Of a DNA stretch of 64,000 nucleotides, positions 1 to 10,413 are shown one piece after another. How positions within the stretch are numbered: position 1 is the stretch's first letter; each line of letters begins with the position of its first letter. This stretch comes from Myrica gale. Taxonomy: Eukaryota > Streptophyta > Magnoliopsida > Fagales > Myricaceae. Position numbers and translations under genes: made by a program. The stretch lies in the NCBI GenBank assembly GCA_963930655.1, contig OZ005604.1:10984001-11048000 (forward strand), in the 5' to 3' direction. Under the pieces are notes generated by a model. It was not told the origin of the DNA, ran no database searches, and saw only the letters and a program-made list of their open reading frames with translations.

Positions 1-129
1 CACGGTTTTGTTGGAAAACTTTAGTTGGAGTGTGAAAAATAGAGTCTTGAGTATGGAGTTGTAAAAGGGGAGCATCTTAAGACGAATTTGGTGTGTTTTG
101 GAAGTATAACCCGTGAGTTGTGCTTGAAA

Positions 130-280
130 AGAGTCAGGCGCTCGACAGGCGCTCGAGCGATCTGTATGCAGAGACTGTTCGCCCGACAGGCGCTCGATAG
201 GCGCTCGAGCGGTATTGGGAAAATTTTATACAGAGAGTTTCGCCTGACCTGAGCTTGACAGGCGCTCGAACGACCATCTC
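130..280 (+). repeat. Tandem array with GGCGCTCGAGCG motif
   Basis: Three imperfect units of roughly 55-65 bp, each carrying paired GGCGCTCGA(C/G) motifs near 136-165, 183-215 and 242-276. The core GCTCGAGC is palindromic. It lies inside family C copy C1 and was not noticed in the other C copies. Confidence 0.7.
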
Positions 281-852
281 TTACAGAGAAGTGTTTTATG
301 TAAGTTTCTAAAATGACCCTTCGAAAATAAAATAGTATTTTCAGAAGTGTACTTTTGAGAAAACCGAACTAATTTCAAGTATTTTGTTCTTTGTGTGTTT
401 ATGTAATTAGTTCCTAAGCATCTAAATGTGGTAATTGAATCGCTTGTAGGCGAAGCACTGTCTCATAATCAAGAGAACCAAGGTAAGTGGATTGTAAGTG
501 AGTAAGTGAACATACATTTTGAAAAACTGGAATGATACGCTGCATAGTTTCATGAACAAGCATGACATTTCAAGCAAGCATGACATGGCATGAGCATTGC
601 ATGATTTTCTAAAATAGATTTTTATGCAATGACATATGGAAAGTTTTATGATAAGACAAGTCTAGTTAAGGGCTCTGGTCGGTACCGTACAATCATGATG
701 GACTCCCATACCGAAGGACGAATGCGAGAAGGTTGGTTGAATCCTAAGAGGTTGTGCACCCACACTGAAGACAAATGTGAGAAGGTGTGGACCTCCAAGG
801 GTCGTATCTAGCCATCAGGCCTAGGGCCACTTCAAGGGCTAGCTCGACCAAA

Positions 853-1697
853 TGAAATGTCCCAAAGTGATGAAGTAGTTCATCCCGTACAGCCGGATAC
901 GAGAGCCCGAGACAAGGAGTTCAAAGACACACTCGTTGAACTTAGTAAAGAGATATGGGCCCAAGCCCATTCGTGGAGGCCCATTCAAGATGATGCACGG
1001 CCCATTCAAGATGATGCACATTCTAGAAGGATCCGGCCAAGAGACAATTATGGCTCTATTCTAGAAGATTCAGATTGCATGGCTATTTTAAGCTCCAAAT
1101 CATTTCCATTCATGGTCTTTTGACATGATGGTCGGCCATCACCCTATTGCGATTTGAAGAGTGTTTTACTTAAAGCAATTAGGGTTTAGTTCGGCCATGT
1201 GGGGCTTTAACGTCCAAGATGTCTTTCTTAGGTTAGTTTCTTATTTTTGGCCGAGTATTATCACATTCCATAGTTACATTTCTATGTTAGGCGTCCAAGT
1301 GTTTTGTTAGGCAAGCAAGGATTTCTTTCCTTAATTGCATAAGCTATTTTAGGTGTTAATTAGTTTCCTTTTGTACTAGGTTTAGGCGCCACTTTATTTC
1401 CAAAATTAGGAGTGTTTCCTTTAGGGTTTTTCGTGTCTTGGTTTGGCCTATATATAGAGGCTTAAGTTGTATTTCGAATTCATTCAATACACACGGCTTT
1501 TGTGAGGATTTAATTCTCTTTGGTTCTTGAAGAACTTCTCGAACTTATCGGGATTTCCCGTGGCGTTCAACTCGACTTATCAAACGGATTTCCATCCCGT
1601 TTGTGGCGTCTTCACCATACCGAGGTTCTTGCTTTCCTAAGCAACGGGTCGAGGTTCCATTCGAATTCCATGATAGAAACGATCTTAGGTTCCCTAT
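853..1697 (+). mobile_element. Family D gypsy LTR remnant, copy D1
   Basis: Related to the complete D LTRs at 2897-3671 and 9630-10413 but more diverged, and missing its 3' end: homology stops at GATCTTAGGTTCC near 1695 and family C sequence resumes. The first part encodes a tail with the motif TRARDKEFKDTL, like the C-terminus of plant Ty3/gypsy polyproteins. A TATA-like CTATATATAG lies near 1448. Left boundary is approximate. Confidence 0.65.
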
Positions 1698-2152
1698 GGG
1701 AACGCACAACCCTGACTTCAAGGGTTAAATGGAGCGTAAGTAGCCCACATGTCAAGAAGGAATTACTTTTCAAGGGCCATGAGCCAATTTCAAGAACAAG
1801 AACATCTTTTACGATCAAGAGCATATGCATAACCATGAGACATGCATGTGCATCATGATTTATGATTTCTCATGATAATTAAGTTCAAGTTCAAGATCAT
1901 GTTTTCAAGTTATGTTTTCCCTTACTGAGTCTTTTTGACTCACGTTTTTTAAATTGTATCATTCCATATGCCTCAGGTGAAGGAAGTCAGGAGGACTATC
2001 TGACCTAGAAGAAAGATGTTTATGTGTTTTGTTGTTGTCACCTGATCGATGTGATCTGTCACCTGTATAAGTGTTATTCATGTATTGTGTAATTTAAGAT
2101 ACTATGCTTAATTGAGGACCTTTATGAAGTTATGATGTTATGAATTTGACCC

Positions 2153-2175
2153 CTCTCTCTCTCTCTCTCTCTCTC
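2153..2175 (+). repeat. (CT)n microsatellite
   Basis: Run of about eleven CT dinucleotides inside copy C1. Confidence 0.9.
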
Positions 2176-2281
2176 GATCCTATGTTCTCTCCGCTGTATG
2201 TTTAAGGATGTTCGCTGGAGCTTTCCTCGGGATTGCTCGAGGCTGTCATGGTCCCTGCGGGATCGCGTTCGGGGCATGACA

Positions 2282-4110
2282 ATTGCGCTACTTGCATCTT
2301 CATTATCTTCTTTCTTCAAGTCTTTGGCTCTTTAATGAAACATGACTTTGTCTTTGAAGATATCCATTTTATAAACATAATCCATCTATTAAAATCAACA
2401 AAATATTTATTGTGCACATAAACCAACAATTTCCCCTTTTTTATGATGACAATAAATTGACAGTTTTTGGATGACTCCCCGTATCTTTTCCAATTGGACA
2501 AACCTTTGAAATTTTGAGACAAGGAATTAGTAGTAGCTATTTGGATTGATAAAGAGTAATACAATCAAAACATAATACAATTCAAAAGGAAAATAGAAAG
2601 TCAACAAAACTAGTAAGCACATTTCTCCCCAAATATGCATTCTAACAAAAACCATCATATAATCAAAGGGAATACAAGCATGTATACATGTAAGAATTCT
2701 CCCCCTTTGTCAAATAAAAAGAGATGCATGGATAGAACTCAAAAAATTATTTCTTTTAGGAAAAACAGCTAAAGGAACAATTCGGAGTTTTAAAAGAAAA
2801 TCTCATTGAAATGGTATAGAGGATGACTAACGAGGACTCAAGAGTCCATCGCTACTACGATAGTAGCCCACTGAGGGTTTGTACCAACCTCTTAACTGAT
2901 GGAGCTCAAGGTGCCGTTTCAAAGGAACCCGTTCAAGTGCCAAGTGGACCGGTTACAAGAGCCCGAGCAAAGAAGTTCAAGGATGCACTCAACGGGTTAA
3001 TTCAAGAGGCATGGGATCAAGCAAAGGCGTGGAAGCCCATTCAGCATGACCCACGAATTGTCAATGTGCTTCAAGTTCTAGAAGAGCCCGAGTAGGGTTT
3101 TCATTTGAGCATGCAAGGAAGTCTTCTAGAAGATACTCCTAATTAGGGTTTCGGATGGCATGATTTTGGGACTATTTTAGCCGCACCTTTCTTTCCATAT
3201 AGGAGCTGATTTCGAGTTTAGTTTAGGTATTAATTTTGTTGCCTTTTTTGGTTTAGGCGCCTAGCTTTATTTCCTTAATAACCGAATCTATTTTAGGTGG
3301 CTTTTAGTTTCCTTTTGTGCTAGGTTTAGGCGCCATGTTTAGGAGTGTTTCCTTTTAGGGTTTTCGTGTATAAGATGGCCTATATATAGAGGCCTAAGTT
3401 GTAGTTCGAAATTCATTGAATATACACGGTTTTGTGAGGTTTTAATTCTCTTTGGTTCTTTGACGAACTTCTCGAACTTATCGGGAATTTTCCCGTGGCG
3501 TTCAACTCGACTTATCAAACGGATTTCCATCCCGTTTGTGGCATCTTCATCATACCGAGGTTCTTGCTTTCCTAAGCAACAGGTCGAGGTTCCATTCGAA
3601 TCCATCCTAGAAACGATCTTGGGTTCCTCATAGTTGTTGGGTCTCGTTACGGGTTAACGGGGTTCACATCATTAACTACCAATGACAGTTTAAAGGTTAT
3701 TCTTAACCAAAAAATGTTTAAGCTCACAAAAACTTATCAAACTACATGATTTTGAAAAAAAAGTTGGCTCATAGATGTTCCATTTTGATAAATGCAAGAA
3801 ATATGTAAAAAATAAATACATTTGCATTTATAACATTAAGACATAAGATATCATCATCAACCAACAATTTAGAACTTATTCTCAAATAAGGATTCAGAAG
3901 TTACCAAAGGTTTTCCCTTTAGCATATGTCCTCAAATATCACAAGCCTTCTTGATAGGCATGTTTCATCCAAGCACTATTTGTTGCTCCATCCTACATGA
4001 GAATCAAGAAACCATTTTTGGTACCCAAGCCTTCTTGGGTCCTTGAATGTTAGTTTTGGTTTATTTTGGAACCCATGCTTTCTTGAGTGCCTTGCTCCCA
4101 AGTTTCTTTA
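2282..4110 (-). mobile_element. Decayed family B Sirevirus (3' LTR piece and internal remnants)
   Basis: At 2282-2427 is the first ~146 bp of a family B-like LTR on the minus strand (starts TGTTGGTTTATGTGCAC), preceded on that strand by a polypurine tract AAAAAAAGGGGAAAT at 2428-2442. Internal sequence follows, with a CCCCCTTTG block near 2701, the complement of the Sirevirus AAAGGGGG motif. Near 3990-4110 the minus strand encodes GPKKAWVPK, matching the gag C-terminal GPKKIWVPK of the A elements here. Most of the element between is deleted. A family D LTR is inserted at 2897-3671. Confidence 0.55.
2897..3671 (+). mobile_element. Family D gypsy solo LTR, copy D2
   Basis: Complete 775-bp LTR: starts TGATGGAGCTCAAGG, ends GGGGTTCACATCA, flanked by the 5-bp duplication TTAAC (2892-2896 and 3672-3676). 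The first ~195 bp are an open frame reading GPVTRARAKKFKDALNGL and ending in a stop near 3095, which is the C-terminal tail typical of plant Ty3/gypsy polyproteins. The LTR thus overlaps the end of the coding region of its parent element. A TATA-like CTATATATAG is at 3380, probably the U3 promoter. No internal region is attached. Confidence 0.85.
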
Positions 4111-4997
4111 TTTACAAAGAAGTTCATGAAAGTTTTAAAAAAATAAACAATGAGACAAGTGGTACCCAAAGAAGAACAACTTCAAGGAAGATTACTGCAA
4201 AAAGAATTAGACCCTTGGCTTTGGATGTAAAAAGTACGCTCATATCAAATATGAATGCCCCAGTATAGAACCGTACAAGAAGTCAATAGACTTCAAGGAT
4301 AAGAAGAAAGTCTTCTTAGCTGCATGAGAAGAATCAGACGAGAGTGAAAAAAGAGAGTGAAGAAGAAAAAGTTGTAAACCTTTGTTTGATGGCAAAGTAC
4401 AGTGAGGATGTGGTACAATCTTCACTTACTCCATGCTTTTCATTTGATGAGTTACAAGATGCATTTAATGAACAATACCTTGAACTAAAAGAATCTTTTC
4501 AAAATATGGTTCTCTCAAGAAGAATTTTGAAAGCATTGCTAAAGAGAATGATACTTTAAAGAGTCAAGTCATATCTCTTAGAAATGATATTTTAAGGACG
4601 ATAAAAGAAAATGAAAAAACTTTGCAAAGTGAGTCAAGTATTTTAATTGCTGAAAATGGTACTTTGAAAGTAAAAGTTGTCTCTTTTACAAATGATCTTG
4701 CAAAGTTTACTCAAGAAAAGAAAAACCTTGATATTCTTCTTGGTTCTCAAAGGTGTTGCTTCAATAAAAGTGGTATTGGATATGATTCTTTCAATGAGCA
4801 AAAATCTTATTCTTATATGATCATAAAATCATCTCCATCATTTAGATTGTGCAACTTTTGTGGTAAATCTGGACATATTTCACACACTTGTCCAACTAGA
4901 AAGAAATATTCAAGTGGTATTAAATTTGTTTGGTTTCCTAAGGACAAGATGAAGAAAACCGTTTCTAATACCAAAAGACCCAAAAAGATTTTGGAAA
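4104..4997 (+). pseudogene. Copia X gag, C-terminal half (degenerate)
   Basis: Fragment of a Sirevirus gag (nucleocapsid side). A first zinc knuckle, CFGCKKYAHIKYEC, is near 4220; an acidic segment follows, then a coiled-coil-like stretch (FDELQDAFNEQYLELKESF, about 4440-4500). A second knuckle, CNFCGKSGHISHTC, lies at about 4849-4890, followed by the basic tail KFVWFPKDK. It aligns with the gag frames of A1 and A2 on the other strand. Several stops and frameshifts, for example a TGA near 4325, make it non-functional. The frame breaks off where unrelated sequence starts at about 4998. The start codon and N-terminal gag are absent. Confidence 0.85.
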
Positions 4998-5559
4998 AAG
5001 GCAAGACCTGGGTCATGTTCGTTTTGTAAGAAAACTGAGGATTCGAAACCTCAGTTAGTTCATGTTCGGCAAGGGTAGAAAATTTTGAGGATGTTGTGTG
5101 TTTGTTTTCGAATTTGCCCTCAAAATACTTAAAAAAGAATTACTAAATTAGCCTCAACTCATGCATAGTTAAAAATAAATAAAAGCGCACGTGGCTCATT
5201 CTCCCTAAAACCTGCATGCCCGTGCAGCAAAGATGCAATGTCTCGGACGCTGTCCCCTGCAAGGCCGCCGTTGCTGACTTTTACGTCTTCTTTTTCGTTC
5301 TTTTGGTGGATAAAGCAATTCAGCCGAATTGCAAAATTTTGTCGTTTTGTGTTTTTTTAATATATATATATACATAATATTCAAAATTTAATAAAAAATT
5401 AATAAATTCGAAAAAAATAAAAACAACTTTAAACATCATCATTAATTTTTTTACACCTCAACAACTTCTACACAAACACCAACACAACTCTAAAATCACC
5501 TAAAAGTTCATAAAATTCTCCAAATCCTACAAAAACCTTCAAACTGAACATCACCATGA
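4998..5559. other. Unidentified ~560-bp insertion in copia X
   Basis: Copia X homology stops after CCCAAAAAGATTTTGG (about 4996) and resumes at TTTTTTGTAGGAGTGCTTG (about 5560). The inserted DNA matches nothing else in the window and has no credible ORF. It has a GC-richer part (5180-5290), then AT-rich sequence with (AT)n near 5362. Possible short imperfect inverted ends are GGTCATGTTCGTTTTG near 5011 and the complement of CAAACTGAACATCACC near 5538, which would suggest a MITE. No target duplication could be fixed, so its identity is open. Confidence 0.35.
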
Positions 5560-6116
5560 ATCTTTTTTGTAGGAGTGCTTGAAGGCAATCGAAGCCAAGT
5601 GTTAGCCCAAGGTTGTTTTGCAAACAATCCATATTGATTTCGATGATAACAAAAATTCTAGTTTTGAAGGATTTTAGATTTTACATTGTGAATCCACAAA
5701 TTTCTAAAATGAATTTCAAAAGATTGAGGTTATTTCTCTAAATAATTTTTAAGTGTACTTAAACACCATTACACAAGTTGATAAGATCAATTTTTCACAA
5801 TTTAGGTATTTAAAGATGGATTGGAATGGATTGGACAATTTCAAGCTGTTGATTTTTCTCTCCAGCACTTATAAGTGTCGACACATTGCACTTACTCCAG
5901 AATGCAAAATTCAAGGTGTCGACAACATTTTCAAACTGTGTTCAATGTGTCGACACATTGAAAACAAGTGTCGACAGATGAAGACAAGGTGTCGACACAT
6001 AGTCCGAATATGCAGAAATAATGGAACGACGCCAGATCGTTTAAAATGGTTCAAAAAGTCATTTAAACCCCTCCAACGGTAAAATGAAGCTACTTGATGA
6101 TTGTTGAAGACCTAAG

Positions 6117-6786
6117 GGCTATAAGAAGAATGAGATGGAGAAAGAAAAGAAAGATTTGCATCATCATTCAAAATCTATCCTCCGAAAGAGAGAAAAAGCA
6201 AGATCTAAAGAAATCACTTGCTGGTTCGTTCAAGATAAAAGCTTTCATTCTTGAATCTTCTCCTCTTGTACTTCATTGACGACCTAGTCTCCAAAGAGAG
6301 AGAGATTTCTTCAAGAAGAGACAACACACTTGCTATTAGTCTTGCCCTAATTTCTAGATAGAGAAAGTGCTTTGAAGAAGAGGGAAAACTGCATCTACCA
6401 AAAAAGCTTGTGTTCACACCTTCCGAACTTTAGCTTTCATTCAAGAATCTTGGCTATAAGAAGAATGAGATAGAGAAAGAAAAGAAAGATTTGCATCATC
6501 ATTCAAAATCTATCCTCCGAAAGAGAGAAAAAGCAAGATCTAAAGAAATCACTTGCTGGTTCGTTCAAGATAAAAGCTTTCATTCTTGAATCTTCTCCTC
6601 TTGTACTTCATTGACGACCTAGTCTCCAAAGAGAGAGAGATTTCTTCAAGAAGAGACAACACACTTGCTATTAGTCTTGCCCTAATTTCTAGATAGAGAA
6701 AGTGCTTTGAAGAAGAGGGAAAACTGCATCTACCAAAAAAGCTTGTGTTCACACCTTCCGAACTTTAGCTTTCATTCAAGAATCTT
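6117..6786 (+). repeat. 335-bp tandem duplication inside LTR A0
   Basis: Two nearly identical units, about 6117-6451 and 6452-6786, starting GGCTATAAGAAGAATGAGAT. The copies differ at very few positions (G/A early in the unit), so the duplication is much younger than the surrounding LTR decay. Confidence 0.9.
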
Positions 6787-7214
6787 GTCCTCTTGCACTC
6801 TATTGAGTTTTCCACTTGCTTATTTGGCTTAGAGAGCCATTTCACACTTTTGTACTTTTCATTTGCTGTTTCGGCTTAGAGAGTGATTTCACACGTTTTG
6901 TGCTTTTCCACTTGTATATTCAGCTTAGAGAGTCATTCTCCTTTATACTCATTCTTTGTAAAAAACTTGAGTGTTGGGTAAACACTTGGTCCTACTTGTG
7001 AGAGTAGAAGAAATCCCTTGGGTTTTGGGATTTGGGAAGAAAGTTAAAGAGTGAGCTCGAAAAACGCTTTGGAAAGGTTCTTTAGCACCTCGGAAGCTAA
7101 GGTTTATTTGCTATTTGGACAATAACGAACGAAACCCAAGGAAGTCAATAGCTTAGGGGTGTACGTAGGCAAGTATTAGCCGGACCACCTACAATTACGA
7201 TGTCGTCTCTCTAA

Positions 7215-7239
7215 CTCTCTCTCTCTCTCTCTCTCTCTC
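7215..7239 (+). repeat. (CT)n microsatellite
   Basis: About twelve CT dinucleotides near the end of solo LTR A0. Confidence 0.9.
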
Positions 7240-7442
7240 ATTATTCGTTCCTTATTCATATTTGTGGTGCTTTATGCTTTATCATATATCGCTTATATTT
7301 TGCTTAGCATAAACACATTCATATTTTGCTTATACTGTTAAAAGGATATTTTTCAAATCTGCATTTTTTATCAAAAAAGGGGTAAATTTTTGTTAAACCC
7401 AATTCACGCCACTCTTGGGTTGTTATTTAGATTTAAACCAAG

Positions 7443-7662
7443 GAATATTGGGTTCTTGATAGCTGATGCTCCAAGCACATGACAATGGATAAATGTTGGT
7501 TCAAATCTCTTAGTTCAAAAGAAAAAGAATCGATTAATTTTGGTGATAACAGTAAAGGAAGAATACTTGGTATTGGAAATGTCAATCTTGAAAAAGAAGT
7601 TGAGAAACCAGTACAAGCGAAGAAAAAGAAGCTTCTCATCCACAAGAGCTAGATGTAGAAGA
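7443..7662 (+). pseudogene. Copia X protease/integrase fragment
   Basis: Starts with the copia protease active-site region: EYWVLDS, then a stop where Gly is expected, then CSKHMT (the A1 copy reads WVLDSGCFKHIT). It continues into SINFGDNSKGRILGIGNV and then jumps by deletion to a basic stretch before element C2. The integrase core is lacking. Non-functional. Confidence 0.75.
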
Positions 7663-8139
7663 TGTGAGACCCCGATTATTTCTTATGCTATTTCTTATGT
7701 ATTAGCTTTTAATTTCCGATGTATTAGCTTTAATTTTATTATGGAGCTATATTTTTGGCCAATGTATGGCCTAAGCTTTATGTTAAGGTACATCAATTAA
7801 TATGGTTTTTTATTTCATGAAATTTTTCCTAAATAAATTTTCTTGTCATTTTGGAAGTTTTGTGCAAAGTTTAAATTATATCCTCCTAAGAGCCAAAACT
7901 TGCAAGGTAAGTTTCTCTCATGAATTTATATTTTCCATTTGCCTAGTATACTTCATGATCCATAAAAATTTAATTATGATTAAAGATTTTTATATATAGG
8001 CCGAAAATAATTAAATGGAATAAAATCATGAATTTCTTTTAAGTATTGAATATTTTTGTGTGTCATTAATAGGTGGCATATATTATTATTATGTGACCTA
8101 AATTAGTAGTTGAATTATCATTGGAATATTATATGATAA

Positions 8140-8345
8140 GTTACTAGACATATGATAAAGTTTAAGAGAGTTTAAAATGATAAGCACACTTGCTTATCAT
8201 AGTGATAAGCAAGCATGATGATAAGTTAGGGAACTTTTATGTAGAGATAGGCTATAGTCATTATCTTAAGATAAGATATCATGCTTATGAGATGATAAGC
8301 TAAGTGATTGAATTAGATAAGCTAGAGAGCTTATAGGAGATAAGT
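8140..8345 (+). promoter_or_regulatory. Cluster of GATAAG motifs in C2
   Basis: About a dozen GATAAG/CTTATC motifs in about 200 bp, such as GATAAGCACACTTGCTTATC near 8180. An equivalent cluster lies in C8 at about 44700-44890. GATAAG is the core of plant I-box/GATA-factor sites. A role in LTR transcription is inference only. Confidence 0.45.
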
Positions 8346-9629
8346 TAGGCGAAATAGTAACTAAATTAAAAGTTAGTTGTGGGAGAGTAACTAAGTTAGT
8401 TGCAATGCAACCAAACAACATAAATGAGAGTTAAGAGAAGGTCATTTACGTGAAGTGCATGAGGAGAATGGAAAAGCCAAAGTTATTAACCCATGTGAGT
8501 TGTAAGAAGATGATAAGAGAGCATTTATGTGATAAGACAATTCAATGGAAGTAAAATGAGAGAAAAAGCAAGGAAGAGGGTGAAGTTCACGTGAATATCA
8601 AGAGGGAAAGGGAGAAAAATCGAATGCAAGGTCATGGCTTTAGGGGACAAGAGTTGATGTGAGAAAAAGTGAAAAGAAGAAGGAGAAGAGGAAGCCATGC
8701 TTGGTCGGCCAATCCACCCAATTCACCCCCCTTTCCTTCCTTCTCTCTCTTGTCATTATCAAACACCTCATGTCAATTTCCAACTCACCTTGGGACACTC
8801 AATTGCTCATGTGAATTCCCTCACACTTAGCATTTCAATTCACTCTCCATTTCCCTCACTTGGCCGAATACCTCATTCTCTCCCAACTCTCTCTTTTTCC
8901 TCTCTTGGCCGAACCACTCCCTTGAGCTTGCTCTTTTCCTCTTGCAACCTAAAACACTCTCCAAAGTTCAAGTTTGGTTCTCTCCTTGTGATGACCGAAC
9001 TCTCTCCATGTGCAACTTCATTTCTTCTTTTGAAAACTCTACTCATTTAGCCACTTTTCTCTTGAAGAAATTTAGTTCATTCCTTAGAGCTAAATCATTC
9101 AAGTTTACCATATTTCTCTCCACCATAAAACCTACCCTAGCACCTTATAATCAAGCTTGGAACCACTCCAAAAAGGGTGAACCGAAAGTTGGCAAAATGA
9201 AGGGTTTTGTTGAAATTTGGTGAAGGTAGAGGTAGGCTTGATTCTACATAGTGTTTGTGCTTAAAGTCTTTATAAGTTCTAACCTAAGGTATTGTATTGT
9301 GCTAGGTACTCAAGGCTTGTGTTAATCATCAAGGTAAGGCCAAAGATGTGGGTTGTTAGTTTTGAATATGGTGTTGGCCGAATATATCATGGTTGGATCT
9401 TGAGTTAGTGTCTTGATTTTTTTGTTAGATCTTGAGGTTATGAGATCAACCCTAAGATAAAAATGTTAGATCTAGCTATATGAGCATGAGATCCGAACTT
9501 AAATGATAGAAAGATGTTAAGGGATGAACAATGCATGTTAGTATGGTCTTAAAATGCAAAAGGTATGCATGATGAAAGTTTTGTCATTAAGGGTTGTGAT
9601 TTATGGTGTTGGCCGAAACTTATAGGTGT

Positions 9630-10413
9630 TGATGGAGCTTAAGGTGCCGTTTCAAAGGAACCTGTTCAAGTGCCAAGTGGACCGGTTACAAGAGCACGAA
9701 CAAAGAAGTTCAAGGATGCACTCAACGGGCTAATTCAAGAGGCATGGGATCAAGCAAAGGCGTGGAAGCCCATTCAGCATGACCCACGAATTGTCAATGT
9801 GCTTCAAGTTCTAGAAGAGCCCGAGTAGGGTTTTCATTTGAGCATGCAAGGAAGTCTTCTAGAAGATACTCCTAATTAGGGTTTCGGATGGCATGATTTT
9901 GGGACTATTTTAGCCGCACCTTTCTTTCCATATAGGAGCTGATTTCGAGTTTAGTTTAGGTGTTAATTTTGTTTCCTTTTTGGTTTAGGCGCCAAGCATT
10001 ATTTCCTTAATAACCGAATCTATTTTAGGTGTCTTTTAGTTTCCTTTTGAACTAGGTTTAGGCGCCACTCTATTACCTTATTTGTGAGTGTCTCTTTTAG
10101 GGTTTTCATGTATTAGATGGCCTATATATAGAGGCCTAAGTCGTAGTTCGGATTTCATGGAATATACACGGTTTGTGAGGTTTTTAATTCTCTTTGGTTC
10201 TTTGACGAACTTCTCGAACTTATCAGGAATTTTCCCGTGGCGTTCAACTCGACTTATCAAACAGATTTCCATCCTGTTTGTGGCGTCTTCATTATACCGA
10301 GGTTCTTGCTTTCCTAAGCAACGGGTCGAGGTTCCAATCAAATCCATGCTAGAAACGATCTTGGGTTCCTCATAGTTGTTGGGTCTCGTTACGGGTTAAC
10401 GGGCTTCACATCA
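9630..10413 (+). mobile_element. Family D gypsy solo LTR, copy D3
   Basis: Complete 784-bp LTR, TGATGGAGCTTAAGG to GGGCTTCACATCA, flanked by GGTGT (9625-9629 and 10414-10418), nested in C2. Very similar to D2, including the open tail with GPVTRARTKKFKDALNGL and a TATA-like CTATATATA near 10122. It is flanked by uninterrupted family C sequence. Confidence 0.88.

Larger units (their letters stand above)
1..2281 (+). mobile_element. Family C LTR-like repeat, copy C1 (left end outside window)
   Basis: Non-coding repeat, recognised by its right end (GTTCGGGGCATGACA at 2267-2281) and by blocks shared with other C copies: CGCTTGTAGGCG near 440, CTGGAATGATACG at 526, the GGTCGGTACCGTAC block near 680, the TGAGTC-TTTTT-GACTCA hairpin near 1926 and TGTATCATTCCA at 1955. 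The left terminus is not in the window. A family D LTR interrupts it at about 853-1697. It has no plausible coding content. It is probably a very long solo LTR or a non-autonomous LTR element; the autonomous partner is not seen here. Confidence 0.75.
5600..7437 (+). mobile_element. Sirevirus family A solo LTR (A0)
   Basis: Begins TGTTAGCCCAAGGTTG, ends GGGTTGTTATTTAGATTTAAA, and is flanked by the 5-bp duplication CCAAG (5595-5599, 7438-7442). Without the insert, copia X reads on as ...ECLKAIEAKEYWVLDS, confirming a clean insertion. The last bases are AA, not the usual CA, taken as a point change. GTGTCGACAC palindromes cluster at about 5875-6000. It is 1838 bp long, partly because of an internal 335-bp tandem duplication. 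Confidence 0.88.

Noticed and set aside
8697..9223. ORFs of 93-117 residues in C2
   Set aside because: Serine/leucine/histidine-rich translation of a pyrimidine-rich tract within a non-coding repeat; no domain and not kept in other C copies.
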